64,000 nt of DNA from Rhizobium sp. Leaf453 (GTDB taxonomy: Bacteria > Pseudomonadota > Alphaproteobacteria > Rhizobiales > Rhizobiaceae). The notes below the pieces were generated by a model. That model had not been told where the DNA came from and made no database searches. It saw only the letters and a list, made by a program, of their open reading frames with translations. Positions 53,647-62,377 of the stretch are shown one piece after another (position 1 is the first letter of the stretch; each line of letters opens with the position of its first letter). The stretch spans positions 1-64,000 of the forward strand of contig NZ_LMRG01000009.1 of assembly GCF_001425605.1 (NCBI RefSeq), given 5' to 3'. Both the position numbers and the translations under genes were made by a program.

Positions 53647-54966
53647 ATGGCCAAGATCTGCCTGATCGGTGCCGGCAGCACCGTTTTTGCCCAGAACATC
53701 CTGTCCGATGTGCTGTCGAACCCCGATCTCGCCGATAGCGAGATCGCCCTGATGGATATCGACGTAGAACGGTTGTCGACCTCGGAAATCATGGCGCGGC
53801 GGATCGGCGATACGTTGGGATTGAAGGATTTGAAGATAGCCTCCTTCACCGATCGTCGTGGGGCGCTGAAGGGGTCCGATTTCGTTATCCTGATGATGCA
53901 GGTCGGCGGCTACAAGCCGGCGACGGTGACGGATTTCGAGGTTCCGAAGGAATTTGGCCTTCGCCAGACGATCGCCGATACGCTCGGCATCGGCGGCATC
54001 TTTCGGGCGCTGCGCACCATTCCGGTGATCTTCGATATCGCCCGCGACATGCGTGACGTCTGCCCGGATGCGCTGATGATGAACTACGTCAACCCGATGG
54101 CGATGAATTCCTGGGCCATGGCGGAAGCCTTTCCGGATATCCGCTATGTCGGCCTCTGCCATTCGGTGCAGGACACGTCGAATTATCTCGCCCGTTCGCT
54201 CGGCGAGGATATTGCCGATATCGATTTCCGCTGCGCCGGCCTCAACCATGTGGCCTTCTTCACCAAGTTCGAGAAGCGCCACAAGGACGGGCGCCGCGAG
54301 GACCTCTATCCCCGGCTGCGCGCCAAGGCGGAGAGTGGCGATTACGACCGGGACGACGCGGTGCGCTGGGAGACGATGAAGCATTTCGGCCATTTCGTCA
54401 CTGAAAGCTCGATCCATTTCAGCGAGTATACGCCCTGGTTCATCAAGCGCGGCCGCGAGGACCTGCTGGCGAAATACCAATTGCCGCTCGACGAATACAT
54501 CACCCGCTGCGAAGACCAGATCGCCGACTGGCATGTGTTGCGCAAGGAATTGGAGGATGCCGGCAAGCCGCTCGAGGTTTGCCGCTCCAACGAATATGCC
54601 TCGGCGATCATCCACGGCATGGTGACCGGCACGAACTACCTGATCTACGGCAATGTCCGCAACAACGGCCTGATCGACAACCTGCCGACCAATGCGGCGG
54701 TCGAGGTGCCCTGCCATGTCGACCGCAACGGCATCCAGCCGGTGCGCGTCGGTTCGGTGCCGCCGCAGCTTGCTGGCATCATGCGCATGTCGCTGAACGT
54801 CCAGGAACTGACCGTTCAGGCGGCACTGACGGGTCGTCGCGATCACATCTATCACGCCGCAGCCCTCGATCCGCATACCGGTGCCGAGTTGTCGCTCGAT
54901 GAAATCCGCGCCCTCTGCGACAAGTTGATCGCTGCCCACGGCAATTACTTGCCCGCTTATCGGTGA
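53647..54966 (+). CDS. melA: Glycoside hydrolase family 4, alpha-galactosidase type
   Basis: 439 aa, usual for NAD- and Mn-dependent GH4. ICLIGAGSTVF (4-14) binds NAD. NYVNPM (146-151), Cys171 in GLCHSVQD and His201 in GLNHVAFF are the metal and catalytic surroundings, and the CHSVQ form is typical of alpha-galactosidase MelA rather than 6-phospho-glucosidases, which have a different sequence around Cys. It is cytoplasmic and would split imported alpha-galactosides or alpha-galactosaminides. It is 11 bases after the AgaS-like gene. Confidence 0.88.
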   Translation: MAKICLIGAGSTVFAQNILSDVLSNPDLADSEIALMDIDVERLSTSEIMARRIGDTLGLKDLKIASFTDRRGALKGSDFVILMMQVGGYKPATVTDFEVPKEFGLRQTIADTLGIGGIFRALRTIPVIFDIARDMRDVCPDALMMNYVNPMAMNSWAMAEAFPDIRYVGLCHSVQDTSNYLARSLGEDIADIDFRCAGLNHVAFFTKFEKRHKDGRREDLYPRLRAKAESGDYDRDDAVRWETMKHFGHFVTESSIHFSEYTPWFIKRGREDLLAKYQLPLDEYITRCEDQIADWHVLRKELEDAGKPLEVCRSNEYASAIIHGMVTGTNYLIYGNVRNNGLIDNLPTNAAVEVPCHVDRNGIQPVRVGSVPPQLAGIMRMSLNVQELTVQAALTGRRDHIYHAAALDPHTGAELSLDEIRALCDKLIAAHGNYLPAYR

Positions 54967-55038
54967 GAGGTGTGATGAACGGCTTCACGACAATCGACAA
55001 CGTATCTCCTGGGCGCCGGCGCAGCCCCATACTCCCTC

Positions 55039-55148
55039 ATTCCTGTGCCTGTCACAGGAATCCAGCCAGCCCAAGTCTTTGGGCTGAAAGAGCTTTCCTC
55101 GACCCGACGGACGTCGGGTCGCTGGATTGCCGGGACAAGCCCGGCAAT
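55039..55148. repeat. Four-hairpin mosaic repeat, copy B
   Basis: Four perfect hairpins lie in a row: ATTCCTGTG / CACAGGAAT (55039-55061), AGCCCAA / TTGGGCT (55068-55085), GACCCGAC / GTCGGGTC (55101-55120) and ATTGCCGGG / CCCGGCAAT (55126-55148). They fill the 263-base gap inside the operon between the GH4 gene and the ATPase gene. A reading frame runs through the repeat into the ATPase, but the ATPase clearly starts at 55230. Confidence 0.88.
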
Positions 55149-55229
55149 GAGGGTGAGTGGGTTGCGTTCTCTACCCTATACCGCATCCGCCGCAGCCCCG
55201 TGCAGCCGACATGCACTGAAAGGAATTCC

Positions 55230-56285
55230 ATGGCTCAGGTATCACTCGACAATCTGGTCAAGGCTTATGCCAACGTGCAGGTGATGCATGGCGTCAGCTT
55301 CGATGTCGCCGATGGCGAGTTCGTTGCGCTGGTCGGTCCGTCCGGCTGCGGCAAGTCGACCCTCTTGCGGATGATCGCGGGACTGGAGGAAATCTCCGGC
55401 GGTACGATTTCCATCTCCGGCCGCGTCGTCAACGACGTCGAGCCGAAGGAACGCGATCTGGCGATGGTGTTCCAGAACTACGCGCTCTATCCGCATATGA
55501 CGGTGCGCGACAATATGGGCTTCTCGCTGAAGCTGCGCAACGCGCCGAAGGCGGAAATCGAGACCCGGGTTCGCGAGGCGGCCGGCATTCTCGGCCTCGT
55601 CGATTATCTCGACCGCATGCCGAAGCAGCTTTCGGGCGGCCAGCGCCAGCGTGTCGCCATGGGCCGGGCGATCGTGCGCCAGCCGGCCGTCTTCCTGTTC
55701 GACGAACCGCTGTCCAACCTCGATGCCTCGCTGCGGGTGCAGATGCGAGCGGAAATCCGCGCGCTGCATGACCGTCTCGGTTCGACCTCGATCTTCGTGA
55801 CCCATGACCAGGTGGAAGCCATGACCATGGCCGACCGCATCGTGGTGCTACGATCCGGGCGGCTGGAGCAGGCTGGCGCGCCGCTCGATCTTTACGACAA
55901 ACCCGCCAATGCTTTCGTTGCCGGCTTCATCGGCTCGCCGGCGATGAACCTGATCAAGGGGGACGCGGCGAATGGTTCGATCCGGCTGTCGCCGAACCTC
56001 TCGGTGCCGGCACCGGTCGCGGCAACGGGTCCGGTCATCTGGGGCGTTCGTCCGGAACATCTCGACCTCGTCCCGGCAGAAGCGCCGGGAGCCATCGATC
56101 TGAGGGTGACCGCCGTTGAAAGCACCGGCCATGCGACCTTCGTGATGGGCGAGAGCGACGGGATTGCCATGACGGCGCTGTTCACGGATCGGCCGAGCCT
56201 CGTGCGTGGCGATGTCATCCACCTCAATCCGCGTGCGGACAAACAGCATCTGTTCGAGGCGGAAAGCGGCAACCGCATCGGCTGA
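55230..56285 (+). CDS. CUT1 importer ATPase (UgpC/MsmX-like)
   Basis: 351 aa. GPSGCGKST, LSGGQRQRVAMGRAIV, FLFDEPLSNLDA and the switch VTHDQVEAMT are intact, with the C-terminal regulatory domain (WGVRPEHLDL). The ATG follows GAAAGGAA. It is the only ATPase for two permease/binding-protein sets in this cluster. UgpC-type ATPases are known to serve several importers, so sharing is reasonable. Confidence 0.95.
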   Translation: MAQVSLDNLVKAYANVQVMHGVSFDVADGEFVALVGPSGCGKSTLLRMIAGLEEISGGTISISGRVVNDVEPKERDLAMVFQNYALYPHMTVRDNMGFSLKLRNAPKAEIETRVREAAGILGLVDYLDRMPKQLSGGQRQRVAMGRAIVRQPAVFLFDEPLSNLDASLRVQMRAEIRALHDRLGSTSIFVTHDQVEAMTMADRIVVLRSGRLEQAGAPLDLYDKPANAFVAGFIGSPAMNLIKGDAANGSIRLSPNLSVPAPVAATGPVIWGVRPEHLDLVPAEAPGAIDLRVTAVESTGHATFVMGESDGIAMTALFTDRPSLVRGDVIHLNPRADKQHLFEAESGNRIG

Positions 56286-56408
56286 CATGAGATTGCAGGT
56301 TCAAGCCAACGAAGAACAGGCGAACCGGCAGAAGCACAGGAACGATAAACATCCCGGCATGCCCAGAGGAAAAGGGCCATCGCGCGGGACCAAGAAGAGG
56401 GTAACGCA

Positions 56409-57656
56409 ATGAAATTATTGTATGGCACTGTTCTTTCCCTGCTGTTGTCGGCGCCCGCGAGCTGGGCCGATACCGAGATCACCTATCAGTTCTGGGGCAG
56501 CCCGCAGGAGGTCGAGGCGTGGAATGCCGTCGCCCGTTCCTTCGAGGCCGAACACCCCGGCATCAAGGTCAATGTCGAAGCCTCTGACTGGGACAGCTAC
56601 TGGGAAAAGCTCAAGGTGAAGATGGCGGGCGGCACGCCGCCGGATGTCTTCGCCATGGATGCGCCGCTCTACAAGGATTGGCAGTCGCGCGGCGTCCTGC
56701 TCAACCTGCAGCCTTATATCGACAAGGAGAAGGGCATTCTCGACGGCGTCTATCCGATCACGCTGAAGGCCTATGAAACGCCAGAAGGCTACTTCGGCCT
56801 GCCGCGCGACTTCCAGACGATCGTGCTCCACTACAACAAGGATATGTTCGACGCGGCAGGCGTCGCCTATCCCACCGACAGCTGGACCTGGGACGATCTG
56901 AGGGCAACCGCCGCCAAGCTGACGCTCGACAAGAACGGCGACGGCAAGACCGACCAATGGGGTTTCTGGGCAGAAGCCTATGACATGGAGCCGCTCTGGG
57001 GTGCGCTCGTCTGGGCCTTTGGCGGCGATGTCGTCGATCCACCGGCCGGCAAGACGCTGATTTCCTCACCGGAAGCGACGGCCGCCTTCCAGTTCCTCTC
57101 CGACATGTGGTTGACCGACAAGTCTCTGCCGACACAACTGCAACTGCAGCAATATGGCACCGACGGCTTCTACGCCGGTATCGCCGCCATGGGCGTTTCC
57201 GGTCACTGGACGGTGCCGGATTACAGCCCGCTCGCTTTCAAATGGGATATCGCGCCCATGCCGAAAGGTCCGGCGGGCCGCGCCACATCGGTCAATTCAG
57301 CCGGCTTCGTGATTGCCAAGGGCAGCAAGCATCCCGACGAGGCCTGGGCTTTCGCCAAATATGCCTTCGGCGAAAAGGGCCAGACGGAGCTTGCCAAGAT
57401 CGGACTGGCGATTCCGGTGCGCCAGGCGATCGCCGAAGGTCCCGCCTATCTCCAGCAGACGACCAAGATCGACCACTCCCTCTTCGTCAAGGCGCTCGAT
57501 TACGCCAAGCCGAAGCCTGTCTTCAAGGGATATGAAGAATGGTCGAGTGCGGTCGGCGATGCGCTGACGATGATCTGGTCGGGCGAGATGGAGGTTGCAG
57601 ACGGGCTTGCGGAGGCGGTCGCCAACGGCGACGACGTGCTCGCCCGGAACAAGTAA
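56409..57656 (+). CDS. CUT1 periplasmic binding protein (importer 2)
   Basis: 415 aa with a signal peptide (cleavage near SWA, residue 20). ITYQFWGSPQEVEAWNAVARSFEAEHPGIKVNVE is classic for the family, and LTLDKNGDGKTDQWGF resembles a calcium-loop-like turn seen in many members. GAGGG lies 7 bases upstream. It is 123 bases after the ATPase. It differs strongly from the importer 1 binding protein, so the two should take different saccharides. Confidence 0.93.
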   Translation: MKLLYGTVLSLLLSAPASWADTEITYQFWGSPQEVEAWNAVARSFEAEHPGIKVNVEASDWDSYWEKLKVKMAGGTPPDVFAMDAPLYKDWQSRGVLLNLQPYIDKEKGILDGVYPITLKAYETPEGYFGLPRDFQTIVLHYNKDMFDAAGVAYPTDSWTWDDLRATAAKLTLDKNGDGKTDQWGFWAEAYDMEPLWGALVWAFGGDVVDPPAGKTLISSPEATAAFQFLSDMWLTDKSLPTQLQLQQYGTDGFYAGIAAMGVSGHWTVPDYSPLAFKWDIAPMPKGPAGRATSVNSAGFVIAKGSKHPDEAWAFAKYAFGEKGQTELAKIGLAIPVRQAIAEGPAYLQQTTKIDHSLFVKALDYAKPKPVFKGYEEWSSAVGDALTMIWSGEMEVADGLAEAVANGDDVLARNK

Positions 57657-57657
57657 T

Positions 57658-58539
57658 ATGGGCTCGCTCCGGCCGATGGGATCGGAACGCTGGTGGGTGC
57701 TGGCTTTTCTCCTGCCGACGCTCGCCGGGCTCTTGCTGGCGAGTTTCGGCTCGATCCTGGCGACGCTCGCTCTCAGTTTCACCGACTGGGACCTGCTGAC
57801 GTCGCCGGTCTCGGCCGGCCTGAGCAACTATGCCGACCTGCCGTCGGATCGCCTGTTCATGAAGGCACTGTGGAACACGCTGGCGTTTGCTGCACTCTAC
57901 GTGCCGATGACGGTCGTCCTGTCGATGCTGATCGCGATGGGGCTCAACCGTCCGATAGCCGGCATCGGCTGGTTCCGGGTCATGTTCTTCCTGCCGGCTG
58001 TCTGTTCGCCGACGGCGACCGGTCTACTGTGGCAATGGATCTATGCGCCGGATAGCGGTGTGCTGAACGCCGGGCTGTCGCTGGTCGGAGCGGACTCCGT
58101 CAACTGGCTGGGGCCGCGCATGGCGCTCTATTCGGTCGTCATCGTCAATGTCTGGGGCGCGATCGGCAGCGGCATGATCATCTTTCTCGCCGGGCTGCAG
58201 GCGATCCCGAAAGAGTTCTACGAGGTAACGCGGCTCGATGGTGCGACGGCCTGGCAGCGGCTGCGTTTCGTCACGCTGCCGGCCCTGGCGCCGAGCATCT
58301 TCTTCCAGAGCGTGCTGACGACGATCAATGCCTTCCAGGCCTTCGACTATATCTTCGTGCTGACCCGCAGCGGCAACGGCAACTCCACGATGCCGACTTT
58401 GGTCTTTTCCATCTATCGCAACGGCTTCCGCTTCTTCCGGATGGGCGATGCCGCCGCGCAGGCGATCGTGCTGACGGCGATGATCCTGCTTCTGACCCTC
58501 ATCTATTTCCGCATCGAGAAGAAATGGGGCGAGCAATGA
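57658..58539 (+). CDS. CUT1 permease, MalF type (importer 2)
   Basis: 293 aa with six hydrophobic segments and EAA loop YEVTRLDGATAWQRLRFVTLPALAP. The start at 57658 follows the binding-protein stop by one base. The GVLNAGLSLVGADSVNWLGPR periplasmic loop is typical. Its stop overlaps the next gene as ATGA. Confidence 0.93.
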   Translation: MGSLRPMGSERWWVLAFLLPTLAGLLLASFGSILATLALSFTDWDLLTSPVSAGLSNYADLPSDRLFMKALWNTLAFAALYVPMTVVLSMLIAMGLNRPIAGIGWFRVMFFLPAVCSPTATGLLWQWIYAPDSGVLNAGLSLVGADSVNWLGPRMALYSVVIVNVWGAIGSGMIIFLAGLQAIPKEFYEVTRLDGATAWQRLRFVTLPALAPSIFFQSVLTTINAFQAFDYIFVLTRSGNGNSTMPTLVFSIYRNGFRFFRMGDAAAQAIVLTAMILLLTLIYFRIEKKWGEQ

Positions 58540-59357
58540 CGCGCATGCGCCGCAACGACTGGGCCGCGTTCCTTGCTCTCTGCCTGGGAGCGGTCGCCAT
58601 GTTCGGGCCGTTCGTCTGGTTGCTCTCGACCAGCCTCAAGCCGATGGCGGAACAGTTCGACATGCGGCTTCTGCCGCAGCAGCCGACGCTTGGCAACTAC
58701 ACCCGCCTGTTCGAGATCATGCCGTTCCATCTGTTGATCTGGAACAGCCTGAAGATCTCGCTGATCTCGACGCTTGGCCAGTTGCTGACATGCTCCATGG
58801 CCGCCTTCATGTTCGCCATCGTCCGCTTTCCGGGACGCAATATCCTCTTTGCCCTGCTGCTGGTCACGCTGATGGTGCCCGCGCAGGTCACGGCGATCCC
58901 GCAATTCATCATCTTCAAGACCATCGGCCTCTATGGCACGCAGGCACCGCTCTATATTCCGTCCTTCCTGGGCGGCGCCTTCGGCACCTTCCTGATGCGC
59001 CAGTATTTTCGCACCATCCCGCTGGAACTCGCCGAAGCCGCGCGGATGGACGGGGCCTCCTTGGCGCGGATTTTCTTCACGATCTACCTGCCGCTCGCCA
59101 AGCCGGCGCTGGCGGCCTTCGCCATCATCGCCTTCATGGTGTCGTGGAACGATCTGTTCTCGGCGCTGATTTATCTGCCGTCCGACGTGGACAAGACGAC
59201 GCTGACGGTCGGGCTGGCGCTGTTCCAGCAGCAATATTCCGGTCACTGGACGCTGATGATGGCGGCCTCGATCATCTCGATGGCGCCGGTGGTGATCGCT
59301 TTCTTCATGGCGCAGAAACAGTTCGTGGCCGGTATGGCGATGACCGGCTTCAAATGA
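58536..59357 (+). CDS. CUT1 permease, MalG type (importer 2)
   Basis: 273 aa with six hydrophobic segments and EAA loop AEAARMDGASLARIFFTIYLPLAKP. The ATG at 58536 overlaps the stop of its partner. It is the last gene of the galactosamine cluster; the next gene is 78 bases away and has its own TTG start. Confidence 0.93.
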   Translation: MTRMRRNDWAAFLALCLGAVAMFGPFVWLLSTSLKPMAEQFDMRLLPQQPTLGNYTRLFEIMPFHLLIWNSLKISLISTLGQLLTCSMAAFMFAIVRFPGRNILFALLLVTLMVPAQVTAIPQFIIFKTIGLYGTQAPLYIPSFLGGAFGTFLMRQYFRTIPLELAEAARMDGASLARIFFTIYLPLAKPALAAFAIIAFMVSWNDLFSALIYLPSDVDKTTLTVGLALFQQQYSGHWTLMMAASIISMAPVVIAFFMAQKQFVAGMAMTGFK

Positions 59358-59435
59358 TGCCCGGTTGCTGATGGACATCTACGGGGAGATGAGGGAAGAA
59401 TTGACTATTAAGTCTATGCAATAAAGGGGAATCCC

Positions 59436-60605
59436 TTGAATTTCATTTTCTTCTCTCCGCACTTTCCCGCCTACAATGCAGAGTTCTGCTATCATCTAAG
59501 CCTCAACGGCGTGCGGGTGCTTGGCATCGGCGATACGCCGTATGATGCTCTCTCCGAAAAACTCAGGGCCTCGCTCACCGAATATTACCGCGTCGGCGAC
59601 ATGGAGGATGATGACGAGGTCATTCGTGCCGTCGGTTATTTCATCCACCAGTATGGCAAGATCGACCGCTTCGAGAGCCTGAACGAGCACTGGCTGGAGC
59701 TTGAGGCGCGCATTCGGACGGACTTCAATATCTACGGGACCAAGCTGGATTTCATCGACAATCTCAAACAGAAATCCCGAATGAAGGACTATTTCAACCG
59801 CAGCGGCGTCGCCACCGTCGCGCATCTGAAAAGCTCGGACAAGGCGAGCGCGCAAGCCTTCATCGATCAGGTCGGATACCCGATCGTAGTCAAACCGGAT
59901 CTCGGCTCCGGCGCCAGCATGACCTACAAGATCTCGACGGCCCGGGAGTTCGACAGCTTCTTCAGTAACAAGCCTTCGGACATCTCCTTCATTCTTGAGG
60001 AATATGTCGACGGGATCATCCTGACCTATGACGGCCTGATCGACAGGTACGGCAATGTGGAATTCGCCACCAGCCATCGCTTCGAGCAGAGCATCATGGA
60101 GGTCGTGAACACCGATTCCCACCTCTACTATTTCTGCCTTCCGTCGATCGATCCCGAGGTCGAGGAAGCGGGCCGCAATATCCTGAAAGCCATGGATATC
60201 CGCGAGCGCTTCTTCCACATCGAGCTTTTCAAGCGCAAGCGCGACGGCAAAATCATCGCGCTGGAAGTCAACATGCGGCCGCCCGGCGCCTGGATGACGG
60301 ATGCGATCAACTATACCCACGATATGGATGTCTACCGTGAGTGGGCCGGCATGGTGGCGCTCAATCGTGTCGGCGGGCCGTTCCCCGGCAAGTATTTCAC
60401 CGGCTATGCCAGCCGCAAGCATCGACTGGACTACAAATACACCCACCACGAGATCGTCGGCCGCTGGCATGAAAAGCTCGTTAAATATCAGGAGGTGGAA
60501 ACGGTATTCCGACGTGCTATGGGTGATTTCGCCTACCAGTTCCGGTCTGAGGACCTCGACGAGGTACGGGAGATCGTGGCGTTCATTCAGGAAACCAAAG
60601 TCTGA
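59436..60605 (+). CDS. ATP-grasp ligase of unknown substrate
   Basis: 389 aa from a TTG start with AGGGGA 5 bases upstream. The ATP-grasp core is visible: YPIVVKPDLGSGASMTYKI (nucleotide-binding Lys and Gly-rich loop, about 148-166), ISFILEEYVDG (adenine-contact Glu-Glu) and ALEVNMRPPGAWMTD (metal-binding Glu and Asn, catalytic Arg, about 276-290). Such enzymes join a carboxylate to an amine through an acyl phosphate. The N-terminal preATP domain starts FIFFSPHFPAYNAEFCYHL. The gene is 3 bases from the esterase gene. I do not recognise a specific subfamily. Confidence 0.83.
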   Translation: MNFIFFSPHFPAYNAEFCYHLSLNGVRVLGIGDTPYDALSEKLRASLTEYYRVGDMEDDDEVIRAVGYFIHQYGKIDRFESLNEHWLELEARIRTDFNIYGTKLDFIDNLKQKSRMKDYFNRSGVATVAHLKSSDKASAQAFIDQVGYPIVVKPDLGSGASMTYKISTAREFDSFFSNKPSDISFILEEYVDGIILTYDGLIDRYGNVEFATSHRFEQSIMEVVNTDSHLYYFCLPSIDPEVEEAGRNILKAMDIRERFFHIELFKRKRDGKIIALEVNMRPPGAWMTDAINYTHDMDVYREWAGMVALNRVGGPFPGKYFTGYASRKHRLDYKYTHHEIVGRWHEKLVKYQEVETVFRRAMGDFAYQFRSEDLDEVREIVAFIQETKV

Positions 60606-60608
60606 GCC

Positions 60609-61364
60609 ATGCGCGTTTCGTACCATAATGATCATAGCGGGCATCTCGATCGCCCGATGGAATACAAGGTCTACGGCCATGCGGGGCGCCCCTTGCTGGT
60701 CTTCCCGACGTCCAACGGCCGGTTCTTTCAGTATGAAGATTCCGGCATGATTGCTGAACTGCAGGGTTTCATCGAGGCAGGCAAGATCCAGGTCTGGACC
60801 GTCGACGGGATCGACGGCGAAACGTTCTTCAGCAAGGACGATGATCTCCAGCACAGGATCGAACGGCATCAGGCCTATTTTCGCTATATCAGCGATGAGG
60901 TCATGCCCGAGATCGCACGGGTCAGCGGCGAGGCGAACGGTGGCAACGATATCCGGCCGCTTTTGACGGGATGCTCGATGGGCGCGTTTCACGCGACCAA
61001 TTTCCTCCTGCGCTTTCCCTGGCTCGGCGCCGGCGTCATCGCGCTGAGTGGGGTCTACTCGACCAAGCACTTCTTCGGATCCAGCCTCGAGGGCTCGATT
61101 TACTTCAATTCGCCACTCGACTATCTCGCCAACCTGCAGGACGGGCAGGTTCTGCGGCAGATCCGCAATCTACGCCTGATATTCTGCTGCGGGCAGGGGG
61201 CGTGGGAAGACGAGATGCTGGAAGAGACGCGCGCGCTCGAAGCCGTGCTGCAACAGAAGTCCATCCCGGCCTGGGTCGATTACTGGGGCAAAGATGTCAA
61301 CCACGACTGGCAGTGGTGGCGCCCGCAAATGTCGTATTTCCTGGAAAGATGGCTGGCGGGTTGA
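60609..61364 (+). CDS. Alpha/beta-hydrolase-fold esterase paired with the ATP-grasp gene
   Basis: 251 aa, cytoplasmic (no signal). LLTGCSMGAFHA places the nucleophile Ser123 in a G-x-S-x-G-like elbow (GCSMG). YWGKDVNHDWQWWRPQMSYFL near the C-terminus gives the catalytic His just before the DWQWW motif shared with the esterase D group of this fold, and LIFCCGQGAWED precedes the acid residue. With the ATP-grasp gene only 3 bases upstream the two are surely one operon. One may build and the other cleave or transfer the same amide or ester bond. Confidence 0.85.
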   Translation: MRVSYHNDHSGHLDRPMEYKVYGHAGRPLLVFPTSNGRFFQYEDSGMIAELQGFIEAGKIQVWTVDGIDGETFFSKDDDLQHRIERHQAYFRYISDEVMPEIARVSGEANGGNDIRPLLTGCSMGAFHATNFLLRFPWLGAGVIALSGVYSTKHFFGSSLEGSIYFNSPLDYLANLQDGQVLRQIRNLRLIFCCGQGAWEDEMLEETRALEAVLQQKSIPAWVDYWGKDVNHDWQWWRPQMSYFLERWLAG

Positions 61365-61436
61365 TCGGGGCTAACGATGGGCGCCTCTGGTGAGGCGGCA
61401 GACTATTGATATTCCGCAGATTCCACCAGGTCCGTC

Positions 61437-61544
61437 ATTCCTGTGCTTGTCACAGGAATCCAGCCAGCTCAAGTCCTTGAGCTGAAAGAGTCTTTTGACC
61501 CGACAGACGTCAGGTCGCTGGATCCCCGCCACGAGGGCGAGGAT
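61437..61544. repeat. Four-hairpin mosaic repeat, copy C
   Basis: ATTCCTGTG / CACAGGAAT (61437-61459), AGCTCAA / TTGAGCT (61466-61483), GACCCGAC / GTCAGGTC (61497-61516, one mismatch) and ATCCCCGCC / GGCGAGGAT (61522-61544, one mismatch). Same order and spacing as the copy at 55039, with paired changes in hairpins 2 and 4. It lies in the 277-base gap between the convergent esterase and peroxiredoxin genes. Confidence 0.87.
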
Positions 61545-61641
61545 GACGGAGGATGGGGTCAATCTCCGTCAGATAGTCAGCTTTGAATTGTATCAGCAGT
61601 TTGAGCCGCTCAGCTTCTTCAAAGCTTCCGTGCGAACCTTC

Positions 61642-62301
61642 TCAGGCCGCCGGCTGCTTAGTCTTGCGCAGGTAGGGCAGCACTGTTTCGTAAGCGCCGA
61701 AGCGGGTGACGGCATCTTCGTTCGAGACGGCGGCGGTGATGATGACATCGTCGCCCTGCTGCCAGTTTGCCGGCGTCGCGACCTGGTGCTTGCTGGTCAA
61801 CTGGATGGAATCGATGGCGCGCAGGATTTCCGCGAAGTTGCGGCCGGTCGTCATCGGGTAGGTGAGGATCAGCTTGATCTTCTTGTCCGGGCCGATGACG
61901 AAGACGGAGCGAACCGTCGCGTTGTCGGCGGGCGTGCGGCCTTCCGATGTGTCACCGGCGGCGGCTGGCAGCATGTCATAGAGCTTGGCGACCTTCAGTT
62001 CCTTGTCACCGATCAGCGGATAATCGACGTCGAAGCCGGTGGCGACCTTGATGTCCTGCTTCCACTTCGAGTGGCTTTCGACCGGATCGACGGAAATACC
62101 GATGACCTTGGCACCGCGCTTCAGGAATTCCTGCTCCAGACCGGCCATCGCGCCGAGTTCGGTCGTGCAGACCGGGGTAAAATTCTTCGGATGCGAGAAC
62201 AGCACGGCCCAGCCATCGCCGATCCAGTCGTGGAAGCTGACTTCGCCGATCGTCGTATCGGCGGTGAAATCCGGGGCAATATCATTGATGCGAAGGCTCA
62301 T
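61642..62301 (-). CDS. 1-Cys peroxiredoxin (Prx6 type)
   Basis: 219 aa. HPKNFTPVCTTELG carries the peroxidatic Cys45. SVDPVESHSKWKQD and the long C-terminal arm (about 165-219, ATPANWQQGDDVIITAAVSN) define the Prx6 group. No resolving Cys is visible. The start at 62301 follows GGATGGGAT; the longer frame to 62454 crosses the promoter. It reduces hydrogen and organic peroxides in the cytoplasm. Confidence 0.94.
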   Translation of the reverse strand: MSLRINDIAPDFTADTTIGEVSFHDWIGDGWAVLFSHPKNFTPVCTTELGAMAGLEQEFLKRGAKVIGISVDPVESHSKWKQDIKVATGFDVDYPLIGDKELKVAKLYDMLPAAAGDTSEGRTPADNATVRSVFVIGPDKKIKLILTYPMTTGRNFAEILRAIDSIQLTSKHQVATPANWQQGDDVIITAAVSNEDAVTRFGAYETVLPYLRKTKQPAA

Positions 62302-62377
62302 AATCCCATCCACTTTTCGGTTGCCGATGCCGGGATCACGGGCGGGTATTCCCGGCATCATCTTGAAATCCGGTGAA

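Noticed and set aside
54963-55229. An 89-residue N-terminal extension of the ATPase at 55230
   Set aside because: It is the translation of the four-hairpin repeat and upstream spacer; ABC ATPases of this kind start just before the first strand, as MAQVSLDNL does.
56287-56412. A 41-residue very basic open frame between the ATPase and importer 2 binding-protein genes, overlapping the latter by ATGA
   Set aside because: There is no ribosome site before its ATG, the composition is biased (Lys, Arg, Gln) and no family resembles it. A leader-peptide role is possible but unsupported.
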